Source: Gemmatimonas sp. (GTDB lineage: Bacteria > Gemmatimonadota > Gemmatimonadetes > Gemmatimonadales > Gemmatimonadaceae). From it: 32,355 nucleotides of DNA. Below are positions 1 through 6,866 of the stretch, piece by piece. The DNA is taken from contig NZ_JAJTHI010000003.1 in assembly GCF_021298855.1 (NCBI RefSeq), positions 1 to 32,355 on the forward strand, read 5' to 3'. The translations under genes and the position numbers were made by a program. Every line of letters starts with the position of its first letter. Position 1 is the first letter of the stretch. The notes under the pieces were generated by a model that searched no databases, was not told the origin of the DNA, and saw only the letters and a list, made by a program, of their open reading frames with translations.

Positions 1-85
1 GCGCAGCGTCGCGCCCCCGACCCACCCACGACGCCCAGCGCAGCGTCGCGCCCCCGACCCACCCACGACGCCCAGCGCAGCGTCG
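1..85. repeat. 37-bp tandem repeat at the window start
   Basis: Two exact copies of a 37-bp unit (1-37 and 38-74) are followed by a partial third copy (75-85). The unit begins GCGCAGCGTCGCGCCCCCGA. The 17 bases CCAGCGCAGCGTCGCGC at 35-51 match the last 17 bases of the window (32339-32355) at 16 of 17 positions, so the same repeat family sits at both ends. No gene is visible in it. I infer an intergenic repeat at which an assembly may have broken. Confidence 0.85.
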
Positions 86-156
86 GCCCGCCGGAGCCCC
101 GACCCCGACTGCGCCGTTCGGCCCCGACCCGGCCGCACCCGCGACTGCAGGAAAGA

Positions 157-223
157 CCCCGACCGTGGTGGCGGTACCCCGACCGTAGTGGCAGTACCCC
201 GACCGCAGTGGCAGTACCCCGAC
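157..223. repeat. 20-bp tandem repeat upstream of the creatininase gene
   Basis: Three near-identical 20-bp units (157-176, 177-196, 197-216) plus a 7-base partial copy. The units differ only at a few G/A and T/C positions around CCCCGACCGTAGTGGCAGTA. The array ends about 30 bases before the ATG of the creatininase-family gene. A GTG at 208 opens an in-frame extension of that gene, but it starts inside the repeat and encodes a Pro/Arg-rich stretch, so it is probably not translated. Confidence 0.8.
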
Positions 224-255
224 ACCCCCCCCGACCCAGACCCAGACGCACGAGC

Positions 256-1032
256 ATGCACGAAACACGAAGAAACGGCGTGTTGCGCGACGCCACCTTT
301 CCGCAGATTCGCGACACGACATGGCCCGTGGCGCTGCTGCCGTTCGGCGCCACCGAGCCCCACAACACGCATCTGCCGTACGGCACCGACACCATCCTCG
401 GCAGCGAAGTCGCCGCGCGCGTTGCCGCCGCCTGCATCGCGCGGGGCACCACGGTGGTGGCGCTCCCCGCGGTGCCCTTCGGCGTGAACACCACGCAGCT
501 CGACCTGCCACTCACCATCAACGTCATGCCCAGCACCCAGCTGGCCATCCTGCGCGACGTGATCGGCAGTCTCGAACCCCATGGCGTACGCGGGCTCGTG
601 CTGCTCAACGCGCACGGCGGCAACGAGCTGCGGGCGCTCGTGCGCGAGCTGCAGCCCTCCACCTCCATCATGCTTGCCATCGTGAACTGGTGGCAGGCTG
701 CCGATCAGCAGGCGTTCACCGAGCCCGGCGACCATGCCGGGGAACTCGAGACCGCGGCCATGCTGCATGTGGCGCCGCATCTCGTGGAGCCCCACCGCAA
801 CGCCTGGGGCGACGGACGCACCAACCCCAGTACCCTCGAAGGGGTGCGCACCGGAGTCGCGTGGATGCCGCGCCGGTGGACCCAGGCCACGCACGATACC
901 GGCGTGGGCAACCCGCGCGCGGCCAGCGCCGAGTCGGGCGCGGCGTTCATGGCGCAGGCGGTGGACCGCATTGCCGCGTTTTGCTGCGAACTGGCGATGG
1001 CCGATCCGCAGCGGCTCTGGGCGCCGCTCTAG
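256..1032 (+). CDS. Creatininase-family amidohydrolase
   Basis: A 258-residue member of the creatininase/MftE/FAPy-deformylase superfamily, which are cytoplasmic metal-dependent hydrolases of C-N bonds in cyclic or formamide substrates. The N-terminal motif GATEPHNTHLPYGTD gives E34, H36 and D45. H120 lies in the AHGGN motif, and HAGELET follows near residues 159-165. From the ATG at 256, E34, H36, D45 and H120 take the same numbers as the metal ligands of Pseudomonas creatininase, which supports this start over the in-frame GTG at 208. The usual creatininase E122 is Gly here (HGGN), as in many non-creatininase members, so the substrate is probably not creatinine. The gene stands alone, converges on nadE with a 60-base gap and has no clear ribosome binding site. 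The family is certain; the substrate is unknown. Confidence 0.85.
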   Translation: MHETRRNGVLRDATFPQIRDTTWPVALLPFGATEPHNTHLPYGTDTILGSEVAARVAAACIARGTTVVALPAVPFGVNTTQLDLPLTINVMPSTQLAILRDVIGSLEPHGVRGLVLLNAHGGNELRALVRELQPSTSIMLAIVNWWQAADQQAFTEPGDHAGELETAAMLHVAPHLVEPHRNAWGDGRTNPSTLEGVRTGVAWMPRRWTQATHDTGVGNPRAASAESGAAFMAQAVDRIAAFCCELAMADPQRLWAPL

Positions 1033-1092
1033 CGGTAGGGCGTCAGCGTCCTTGCGCGTCCCCGCTGCGTTCGACGCTGGTCGCTGCCCGCG

Positions 1093-3018
1093 TCAGTAAT
1101 CCACCGGCCGCAAATACGATTCCCCGATGCCGCTCTGGCTGAGCAGCGCCACCGCCGGCGGGCGACGCTTCCAGTGCGTGCCGTTGAGCCGCCGGGAAAC
1201 GGTGGTGAGTTCGTCGTTGCCAAACCCACGCGCCCGCAGTGCCTCGTGCGAGAAGCCGTGCAGCATGCCGTTGAGAATCTGGTCGGCGCGGGCATAGCTG
1301 ATTCCCAGATCGCCCTCGTCCGTCTGCCCAACGACCAGGTCGGCCGTGGGTGCCTTGTGCACCACCACATCGGGCACGCCCAGGTGGTGCGCCAGCTGCC
1401 ACACCTGCGTCTTGTACAGATCGCCCAGCGGATTCACCGGCGGCGAATCGTCGGCGTGCCAGGTGAAGTAGCCCAGGAGGCGCTCCGTCTTGTTGCCCGT
1501 GCCAATGGGCAGCGCGCGATACCGCGCCGACAGATCGAAGAGGGCGATCATGCGCTGCCGCGCCATGATGTTGCCGCGGCGTTGCGCATCGGCATCGGGC
1601 TCATGGACGAGATAGCCGTCCACCGCCGCGGTGATGTCCACCGTGCGCGATTCGATGCCCAGGGCGTCGATCACCAGCTGGGCATGCTCCAGCGACTCCT
1701 GGCTGGAGGTGCGATAGGGGAGCCGTACGCCCACCACGTTCTCGCGGCCGAGGGCCTCGACGGCCAGAAACGCCGACACGGCGGAATCGACGCCGCCCGA
1801 CATGCCAATCACCGCCTTGCCGAAGCCGCGCCGCGCCAGCTCTTCGCGCAGGAACCCCACCAGCCAGGACTCCGTGAGCTCGGTATCGAGCAGCAGCGAC
1901 GGCGGACCGCCCTGATCACCAAGGCCGTGGCGAATGACCGGCAACTGCTCGGGGAGGGCGCGCACCACCGTGTTCGCGCGCTCGAGCAGTTCGGTCGGCA
2001 CCGCGAACTCGCCGGTGGTGAAGCCGCGGGCCCCGCGCAGCAGATCGGCGGCCGCTGGTTCCGGGCCGTCGTACGACAGCGCCACCGGCCAGCCTTCGGT
2101 GACACGCTTCACATTGTCGAGCACGTGCGGCAGGGCCACGCGCAGGTCGCTCAGCAACGGGCTGTCGGCGCGCGCGCGCACCAGATCGTCGAGGTCCACC
2201 GAAATGGACACGAAGCTCTCCTCCCACACCGGCGCGCGCCCGCGGATGTCGCCCCCCGGGCCCACCAGGTGCGAGGTGCCGAAGAAGCGCTTGCCCCCCT
2301 CGCTCCCCACGAGATTGACGAAGCTGGCGAACACGCCGTGCTCCTCGGCGATGTCGCGAATGAGACGTTCCCAGCGCGCCGCGCTGTTGGGGCCGGGGAC
2401 CCCGTCGGTGCGGGGCCACGGGCCACGCGCCGGCGCGGCCGAGGAGATGAAGACCACCTGCGCTCCGTCGAGGGCCGCAATGGTGCCGCTGAGGGAGTGC
2501 CAGGCATCTTCGCAGACGAGGAGCGCCGCCTTGCCCCACGGCGTTTCGAAGGCACGGATATCCGACCCGCGCTCCACGAACCGCTCCTCGTCGAAGAGGC
2601 CATAGGTGGGGAGGTAGTTCTTGCGGTGCACGTGGCGCACCTTGGGCGGGCCGTCATCGAGGCCGATGCTGAGATACGCCGCGCTGTTGTGCAGCGTGTC
2701 GCGCCAGCGCTCGTAGAAGCCGATGACCACATCGAGCGGCAGCACGTCCAGTCCGGCCGCTGCGCAGGCGGTGCGATACGCGTCGTCGAGGTCGTAGGAG
2801 AGCGACCCGGCGGTGCAGGCCACTTCGCGCACCCCGCCTTCCACGAAGTAGCCGCTGAGGGCCGTCTCCGGAAAGTGCACCACCTGCGGGCGCGGTTCGA
2901 GCGCCGCGGCCTGGGCGCAGAGACGCCCAATGCGGGCGAGGTTGCCCGCCGTATCGCCCTTGCGGGGGGCGAACTGGCAGAGCGCGAGAGTCAGCGGACG
3001 AATCGGGTCACCTGGCAT
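1093..3018 (-). CDS. nadE: Glutamine-dependent NAD+ synthetase
   Basis: This 641-residue two-domain enzyme makes NAD+ from nicotinic acid adenine dinucleotide, ATP and glutamine in the cytoplasm. The N-terminal nitrilase-type glutaminase domain (about 1-290) shows the Glu-Lys-Cys triad: E51 in FPETALSGY, K133 in RKNYLPTYG and C169 in LVCEDAW. The C-terminal synthetase domain (about 370-641) has the P-loop SGGVDS at 407-412 and the GTGNKTERLLGYFT and GDLYKTQVW motifs. Length and order are normal for the long, ammonia-tunnelling form. The open frame runs on upstream, antisense to the PBP gene, but the ATG at 3018 begins the first nitrilase strand (LTLALCQF) and lies 6 bases after a TATCTT box. 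The gene is divergent from the PBP gene. Confidence 0.96.
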   Translation of the reverse strand: MPGDPIRPLTLALCQFAPRKGDTAGNLARIGRLCAQAAALEPRPQVVHFPETALSGYFVEGGVREVACTAGSLSYDLDDAYRTACAAAGLDVLPLDVVIGFYERWRDTLHNSAAYLSIGLDDGPPKVRHVHRKNYLPTYGLFDEERFVERGSDIRAFETPWGKAALLVCEDAWHSLSGTIAALDGAQVVFISSAAPARGPWPRTDGVPGPNSAARWERLIRDIAEEHGVFASFVNLVGSEGGKRFFGTSHLVGPGGDIRGRAPVWEESFVSISVDLDDLVRARADSPLLSDLRVALPHVLDNVKRVTEGWPVALSYDGPEPAAADLLRGARGFTTGEFAVPTELLERANTVVRALPEQLPVIRHGLGDQGGPPSLLLDTELTESWLVGFLREELARRGFGKAVIGMSGGVDSAVSAFLAVEALGRENVVGVRLPYRTSSQESLEHAQLVIDALGIESRTVDITAAVDGYLVHEPDADAQRRGNIMARQRMIALFDLSARYRALPIGTGNKTERLLGYFTWHADDSPPVNPLGDLYKTQVWQLAHHLGVPDVVVHKAPTADLVVGQTDEGDLGISYARADQILNGMLHGFSHEALRARGFGNDELTTVSRRLNGTHWKRRPPAVALLSQSGIGESYLRPVDY

Positions 3019-3024
3019 AGGCGA

Positions 3025-3030
3025 AAGATA
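3025..3030 (-). promoter_or_regulatory. -10 box of a probable leaderless nadE transcript
   Basis: Read on the minus strand this is TATCTT, ending 6 bases before the nadE ATG at 3018. No Shine-Dalgarno sequence fits in that gap. With the usual -10 to +1 distance, transcription would start at or next to the A of the ATG. No recognisable -35 hexamer is seen. Confidence 0.5.
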
Positions 3031-3069
3031 ACCGCCTGCGGCCCCCGGATCGGTCCTGTGCCGTCCGTG

Positions 3070-3075
3070 TAGAAT
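3070..3075 (+). promoter_or_regulatory. -10 box of a probable leaderless PBP transcript
   Basis: TAGAAT ends 6 bases before the ATG at 3082, the same geometry as the divergent nadE promoter 40 bases away. There is no ribosome binding site between the box and the ATG, and no good -35 element at the expected distance. Confidence 0.5.
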
Positions 3076-3081
3076 TCCCAC

Positions 3082-5148
3082 ATGCCAGCCCCGCGGTTCC
3101 TCCCGACTGCCCCACTGTGGTTCCTGCCGTCTGCCGTCTTCGTCGGTGGGGTGTTCACCCCACTGCAGGCGCAAACCGCGGCCAGTTCCGGTGAACCGTG
3201 GCGCATCATCACGCCGGCGCAGGTCACCGTGGTGCTGGGGCGCGACGGCTCGCTCATTGGCGAGATCGGGCGCGAGCGCCGGCTCAACGTGCCGTTGCGG
3301 ACGCTTCCCCGGTATGTGGGGCAGGCGTTCATTGCGGTGGAGGACAAGCGTTTCTATCAGCACGATGGCGTGGATCTGGTGGGGGTGGCCGGTGCGCTCA
3401 AGGACGCCGTCACCAAGGGCAACCTCCGCGGGGCCAGCACCATCACGCAGCTGCTGGTGGGGAACATGCACCCCGATGTGATCGACCGGCGTGACCGCTC
3501 GCCGGCGCGCAAGCTGCGCGAGCAACAGGCGGCGCGGGAGATGGAGCGGCGCTACAGCAAGGAGCAGATTCTCGAGGCGTTCCTCAATCAGCTCGACTTC
3601 GGGCGCGGCGCGTTCGGCATCGAGATGGCGGCGCGTCAGTACTTCGGCAAGGGGGCCGCCGAGCTCACGCTGGCGGAGGCCGCGAGCCTCGCGAGCATGC
3701 CCAAGAGCCCCACGCTCTACGATCCGTCGCGCTACACCGCGCGCAATCGCGAACGGCGCAACACGGTGCTCGCGCTCATGGCGCAGCAGGGGTACATCAC
3801 CCCGGCCCAGGCCGCCGCGGCACAGCGCGAGCCGGTGGTCACGGTGAGTCGTCAGGAGAAGCTGGCCCCGTGGGTCACCGATGTGGTGCGCGTGCAGGCC
3901 GAACGGGCCGGCGTGCCAGTCATGTCCGGCGGCTTTCGCATTCAGACCACCATCGACGCGGTGTTGCAGCGGCAGGCGCAGCGTGCGCTCTCCGAGGGGA
4001 TCAACGAGATCGAAGCGCGCCCGGGCTTTCGCGGCACGCGGTGCGCCGCGAATGCGGGCACGCCGATTCCCGCGCCGGCCACCGCGCGCAAACCACGGGT
4101 AGATGCCTGTCTCGAAGGCGCGGTGGTGGTGATGGACCCGACCACCGGTGACGTACGTGCCCTGGTGGGCGGGCGGGATTACGCGCGGTCGAGCTTCAAC
4201 CGTGCCATCGACGGCAACCGGCAGCCCGGCTCGAGCTTCAAGGCCTTCGTGTATGCGCAGGCCATGAGTCAGGGGCTCACGGCCAACGCCATGGTGGCCG
4301 ATACCGCGCTGCGCGTGCGCCTCGAGAACGGGCAGGTGTACTCGCCCGACAACGCCGACAACGCGTTTCTCGGAGCCCTCACGCTGCGCGACGCGCTCAC
4401 CCGGTCGCGAAATCCGGTGGCCGTACAGCTCGCCATGTCGGTGGGGATGGACAGCGTCATTGCGCTCGCGCGTCGCACCGGCCTGCGTTCCAGCATTGCC
4501 CCCTATCCGTCCAGCGCCCTCGGCGCGAGCGTCGTGCAGCCGCTCGACTTCGTGGCGGCGTATGCGGCATTCGACAACGGGGGCGTGTCGGTTGAGCCCC
4601 GGTTCATCGCGCGCATCGACGACCGCGCGGGGCGTCCGGTGTTTACGCCGCAAGGGGTGCCCATGCGTCCGGCCATGGATCCGCGCGTGGCGTTCATTGT
4701 GCGCGACATGCTGCAGGATGTGGTGGAGCGGGGCACGGCCACCGCGCTGCGACGCATCGTGCCGGCCCGCATCCCCGTGGCAGGGAAGACGGGTACGACC
4801 AACGACAACACCGATGTGTGGTTCGTGGGGATGACACCGGAGTTGGTGACCGGCGTGTGGTTGGGCTTCGACAAGCCGGCCATGATCGCGCCGGGGGCGG
4901 CCGGCGGCACGTTGGCGGCCCCCATTGCCGGCCGCGTGATTGCCGCCGCGTACGAAACGCGCACCGCCGGCACGTGGACACCGCCACCGGGTGTGGTGGC
5001 GGCGGAGATCGACCGGCTCACGGGGCAACCGTCCGACGGCAACACGCCGGCCGACCGGCGCTATCGCGAATGGTTCATCGAAGGCACCGAACCGGGCGCC
5101 TTGGCATGGCCCCTGAGCCTCTTCCGGCTGGGCCCGATCGGCTATTGA
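3082..5148 (+). CDS. Class A penicillin-binding protein (glycosyltransferase/transpeptidase)
   Basis: A 688-residue bifunctional peptidoglycan synthase. It polymerises lipid II and cross-links stem peptides on the outer face of the inner membrane. The GT51 domain (about 60-250) has the catalytic motif EDKRFYQHDG with E87, then GASTITQLL and a LNQLDFGRGAFGIE block. The transpeptidase domain (about 330-650) has SSFK with nucleophile S384, SRN at 442-444 and KTG at 569-571. The N-terminus is hydrophobic and ends LQAQTAA, which looks like a cleavable signal peptide rather than the usual permanent membrane anchor; an uncleaved anchor remains possible. A GC-rich hairpin follows 38 bases after the stop. 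The family call is firm; which PBP1 type it is cannot be told. Confidence 0.94.
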   Translation: MPAPRFLPTAPLWFLPSAVFVGGVFTPLQAQTAASSGEPWRIITPAQVTVVLGRDGSLIGEIGRERRLNVPLRTLPRYVGQAFIAVEDKRFYQHDGVDLVGVAGALKDAVTKGNLRGASTITQLLVGNMHPDVIDRRDRSPARKLREQQAAREMERRYSKEQILEAFLNQLDFGRGAFGIEMAARQYFGKGAAELTLAEAASLASMPKSPTLYDPSRYTARNRERRNTVLALMAQQGYITPAQAAAAQREPVVTVSRQEKLAPWVTDVVRVQAERAGVPVMSGGFRIQTTIDAVLQRQAQRALSEGINEIEARPGFRGTRCAANAGTPIPAPATARKPRVDACLEGAVVVMDPTTGDVRALVGGRDYARSSFNRAIDGNRQPGSSFKAFVYAQAMSQGLTANAMVADTALRVRLENGQVYSPDNADNAFLGALTLRDALTRSRNPVAVQLAMSVGMDSVIALARRTGLRSSIAPYPSSALGASVVQPLDFVAAYAAFDNGGVSVEPRFIARIDDRAGRPVFTPQGVPMRPAMDPRVAFIVRDMLQDVVERGTATALRRIVPARIPVAGKTGTTNDNTDVWFVGMTPELVTGVWLGFDKPAMIAPGAAGGTLAAPIAGRVIAAAYETRTAGTWTPPPGVVAAEIDRLTGQPSDGNTPADRRYREWFIEGTEPGALAWPLSLFRLGPIGY

Positions 5149-5186
5149 GCAGAGCCGGCCGTGCGCCGTCTCGTGGTGCATCCGCG

Positions 5187-5212
5187 CCGTGCCGCGCATC
5201 ACGGCGGCACGG
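5187..5212 (+). terminator. GC-rich hairpin after the PBP gene
   Basis: CCGTGCCGC (5187-5195) and GCGGCACGG (5204-5212) form a perfect 9-bp stem around an 8-base loop, starting 38 bases after the PBP stop codon. The bases that follow are G-rich, not T-rich, so it is not a classic intrinsic terminator. It may stop transcription with help or protect the 3' end. Confidence 0.35.
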
Positions 5213-5305
5213 GGGTCGCTGGGCTCCCGTTCTCCGATTCTCTCCCGGTCCGTTCACCCACCTGCATGCGCACGCCGCTCCGTGCGGAAATGGATGCGGA
5301 GAGAA

Positions 5306-5428
5306 TCAGGGAACCGCAGAACGGACGGACGAACCGTCGGCGATCGCGGCGCGCAGGGCACCGGGCGGGAGCCCCAGGCGCTCGGCGTGGTCGATGAGAC
5401 GCTCACCGATTTCGCCATGGCTCACCAC
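5306..5428 (-). CDS. Possible small protein or gene remnant
   Basis: A 40-codon reading frame on the minus strand with a GTG start at 5428; the frame itself is open from 5503. The peptide (ending ADGSSVRSAVP, with GEIGERLIDHAERLGLPPG in the middle) looks like real amphipathic helix, and its codon third positions are mostly G or C like the neighbours. I recognise no family. There is no convincing start codon or ribosome binding site, so it could be the C-terminal remnant of a lost gene. It sits in the 428-base gap between the PBP gene and the metal operon and points away from that operon. Apart from this frame, the hairpin at 5187-5212 and the operon promoter, I see nothing else in the gap. 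Confidence 0.3.
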   Translation of the reverse strand: MVSHGEIGERLIDHAERLGLPPGALRAAIADGSSVRSAVP

Positions 5429-5495
5429 CGGCGGGCGCGGGTGACCCGTGGCGAAACATGGGCTGTCAGGGGGGCAGAATGGGGGCTCAGTGATA

Positions 5496-5524
5496 TTGAC
5501 GTCTCACTACGGATAGGCTAGGCT
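5496..5524 (+). promoter_or_regulatory. Sigma-70-type promoter of the metal operon
   Basis: TTGACG at 5496-5501 and TAGGCT at 5519-5524 are separated by 17 bases, the ideal spacing. It is the best -35/-10 pair in the window. Transcription would start near 5531, at the edge of the inverted repeat at 5532-5550, leaving a leader of about 45 bases with GAGG at 5568-5571, 5 bases before the ATG at 5577. Confidence 0.6.
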
Positions 5525-5531
5525 TGCCTCT

Positions 5532-5550
5532 GTTGAGAAGGTCAACTCAA
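5532..5550. promoter_or_regulatory. Operator-like inverted repeat at the metal operon start site
   Basis: The 15-bp inverted repeat GTTGA-N5-TCAAC (5532-5546) overlaps a second pair, TTGAG (5533-5537) and CTCAA (5546-5550). It covers the predicted transcription start, a typical repressor position. The core TTGA-N5-TCAA recurs at 10204-10216 just after the operon. Given the gene content a zinc-responsive repressor is a natural guess, but the sequence does not match a Zur box I know. Confidence 0.5.
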
Positions 5551-5576
5551 TAGCAACCCTGCTTTCCGAGGCCCTT

Positions 5577-6866
5577 ATGCACGCCGTCCCCGTTCGTCCA
5601 ATCAATGCCGACCCCGTTTCGCGCGCGTCCCGCGGTCTCCTGACCGCTGGTGTCGTCCTGCTCGCTGCCTGCGGTGAAGACGCCCCCACCGCCGGTAATG
5701 CCACCGCCGAGGCGACCGAATTCCGCCGTCTGGTGGTCACCGATACGGCACCCTTTGCCCGGGTATTCGACGTGGCGACGGCGCAGCGCGTGGACAGCAT
5801 GGGCGGCCTGCCCTCGCGTGTGACGTACCTCTACACGGCGCGGGGGCGCATCGCCTTTGCGCACTTCCAGACGCGCAATCAGGTCTCGTTCATCGACGGC
5901 GGCGTCTTCGAACAGGCGGGCCGCGGCGTGAAGCAGGCGCCCCGCATCGTGGGCAGCTTCAGCGACCAGACGCCCATTCATGGCAACTTCAACGGCGACA
6001 TGGTGTCGGTGCACTTCGATGGCTCCGGCAACGTGCGCTTCTGGAGCGAACAGGGGGTAGCGGCGGGCAACACGCAGCCGGTGCTCACCGTGCGCACGGG
6101 CAACGCGCATCATGGGGCCGGCATGTCCAACGTGGACGGCGGCTTCGTGTCGGCCTCCATTCAGGATCCGGCCAACCCGGTGCTCCCGAACGGGGTGGTC
6201 GTGTTCAACCGCCAGGGGCAGGAAGTGGCACGCAACACCAGCTGCCCGGGGCTCCATGGCCTCGCCGGCAACGCCGTGGGCAAGCTGTATGGCTGCGCCG
6301 ACGGCGCGCTGCTGGTGACCACCACCGGCAACACCGTCAACTTCCAGAAGCTCGCGCACGCCACCGACCCGCGCTTTGGCGTGGGCACCGTATGGGCGCG
6401 CGAAGGCCAGCCCAACTTCCTGGTGCGCATGGCCATTCGCGGGCAGCCGGTGAGCCCCGCCACGCGCACGCTCGGCGTGACCAACGTAGCCACCCGCACC
6501 ATGCAGCCCGTGTCGATGCCCGCCAATGAAATCGACTGGACCGCCGAGGTCGATTACACGGGCCGTTTCGCGCTCGTGCTGGGGCGCCTCGGCAACCTGC
6601 ACGTGCTGGACATGACGACCCGTCAGGTGACCGGGACGCTGGCCGGTGTCGTGCCGCCGATGCCCACGGCGGGTGCCGTGCTCACGCCGTTCTTCGCCTT
6701 TGCGCAGGGGGTGGCGTACATGACGAGCCCCACGCAGGGACGCGTGTATGAGATTGCCATCTCCGCCACGGGTACCCCGTCGCTCAGCCGCACCATGAAT
6801 GTGGGTGGCACCCCCGAGCGCATCGCCGTGCTCGGCGTGCGTGAGAACCGTACGCTGCAGCGCTGA
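5577..6866 (+). CDS. AztD-like metallochaperone lipoprotein (beta-propeller)
   Basis: A 429-residue secreted lipoprotein: the hydrophobic N-terminus ends in a lipobox with C32 (VVLLAAC). The rest looks like a seven-bladed propeller, with recurring strands such as RVFDVATAQRV and LHVLDMTTRQV. It resembles AztD, a periplasmic chaperone that hands zinc to an ABC-transporter binding protein, especially in the block CPGLHGLAGN followed by YGCADGALL and in scattered His residues (IHGNF, VHFDG, AHHGAG) that could bind metal. Known AztD proteins are soluble; here a lipid anchor is predicted. It is the first gene of a four-gene operon, with a promoter at 5496-5524 and a GAGG ribosome site. Its stop overlaps the next start (TGATG). 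Family assignment is by motif resemblance; metal specificity is inferred. Confidence 0.72.
   Translation: MHAVPVRPINADPVSRASRGLLTAGVVLLAACGEDAPTAGNATAEATEFRRLVVTDTAPFARVFDVATAQRVDSMGGLPSRVTYLYTARGRIAFAHFQTRNQVSFIDGGVFEQAGRGVKQAPRIVGSFSDQTPIHGNFNGDMVSVHFDGSGNVRFWSEQGVAAGNTQPVLTVRTGNAHHGAGMSNVDGGFVSASIQDPANPVLPNGVVVFNRQGQEVARNTSCPGLHGLAGNAVGKLYGCADGALLVTTTGNTVNFQKLAHATDPRFGVGTVWAREGQPNFLVRMAIRGQPVSPATRTLGVTNVATRTMQPVSMPANEIDWTAEVDYTGRFALVLGRLGNLHVLDMTTRQVTGTLAGVVPPMPTAGAVLTPFFAFAQGVAYMTSPTQGRVYEIAISATGTPSLSRTMNVGGTPERIAVLGVRENRTLQR

Noticed and set aside
1-223. CRISPR array at the window start
   Set aside because: The units are adjacent without spacers, so these are plain tandem repeats, and no cas gene is present.
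208-255. GTG start extending the creatininase-family protein by 16 residues
   Set aside because: The start lies inside the 20-bp tandem repeats. The ATG at 256 puts E34, H36, D45 and H120 at the standard family positions.
3019-5202. In-frame upstream extension of nadE on the minus strand (to 1369 residues)
   Set aside because: It runs antisense through the whole PBP gene, which has clear catalytic motifs. The product is His/Arg/Gly-rich noise, and nadE has a good start at 3018.
5532-5550. FNR/CRP-type box for the TTGA...TCAA motif
   Set aside because: FNR boxes have six bases between TTGA and TCAA; both sites here have five.
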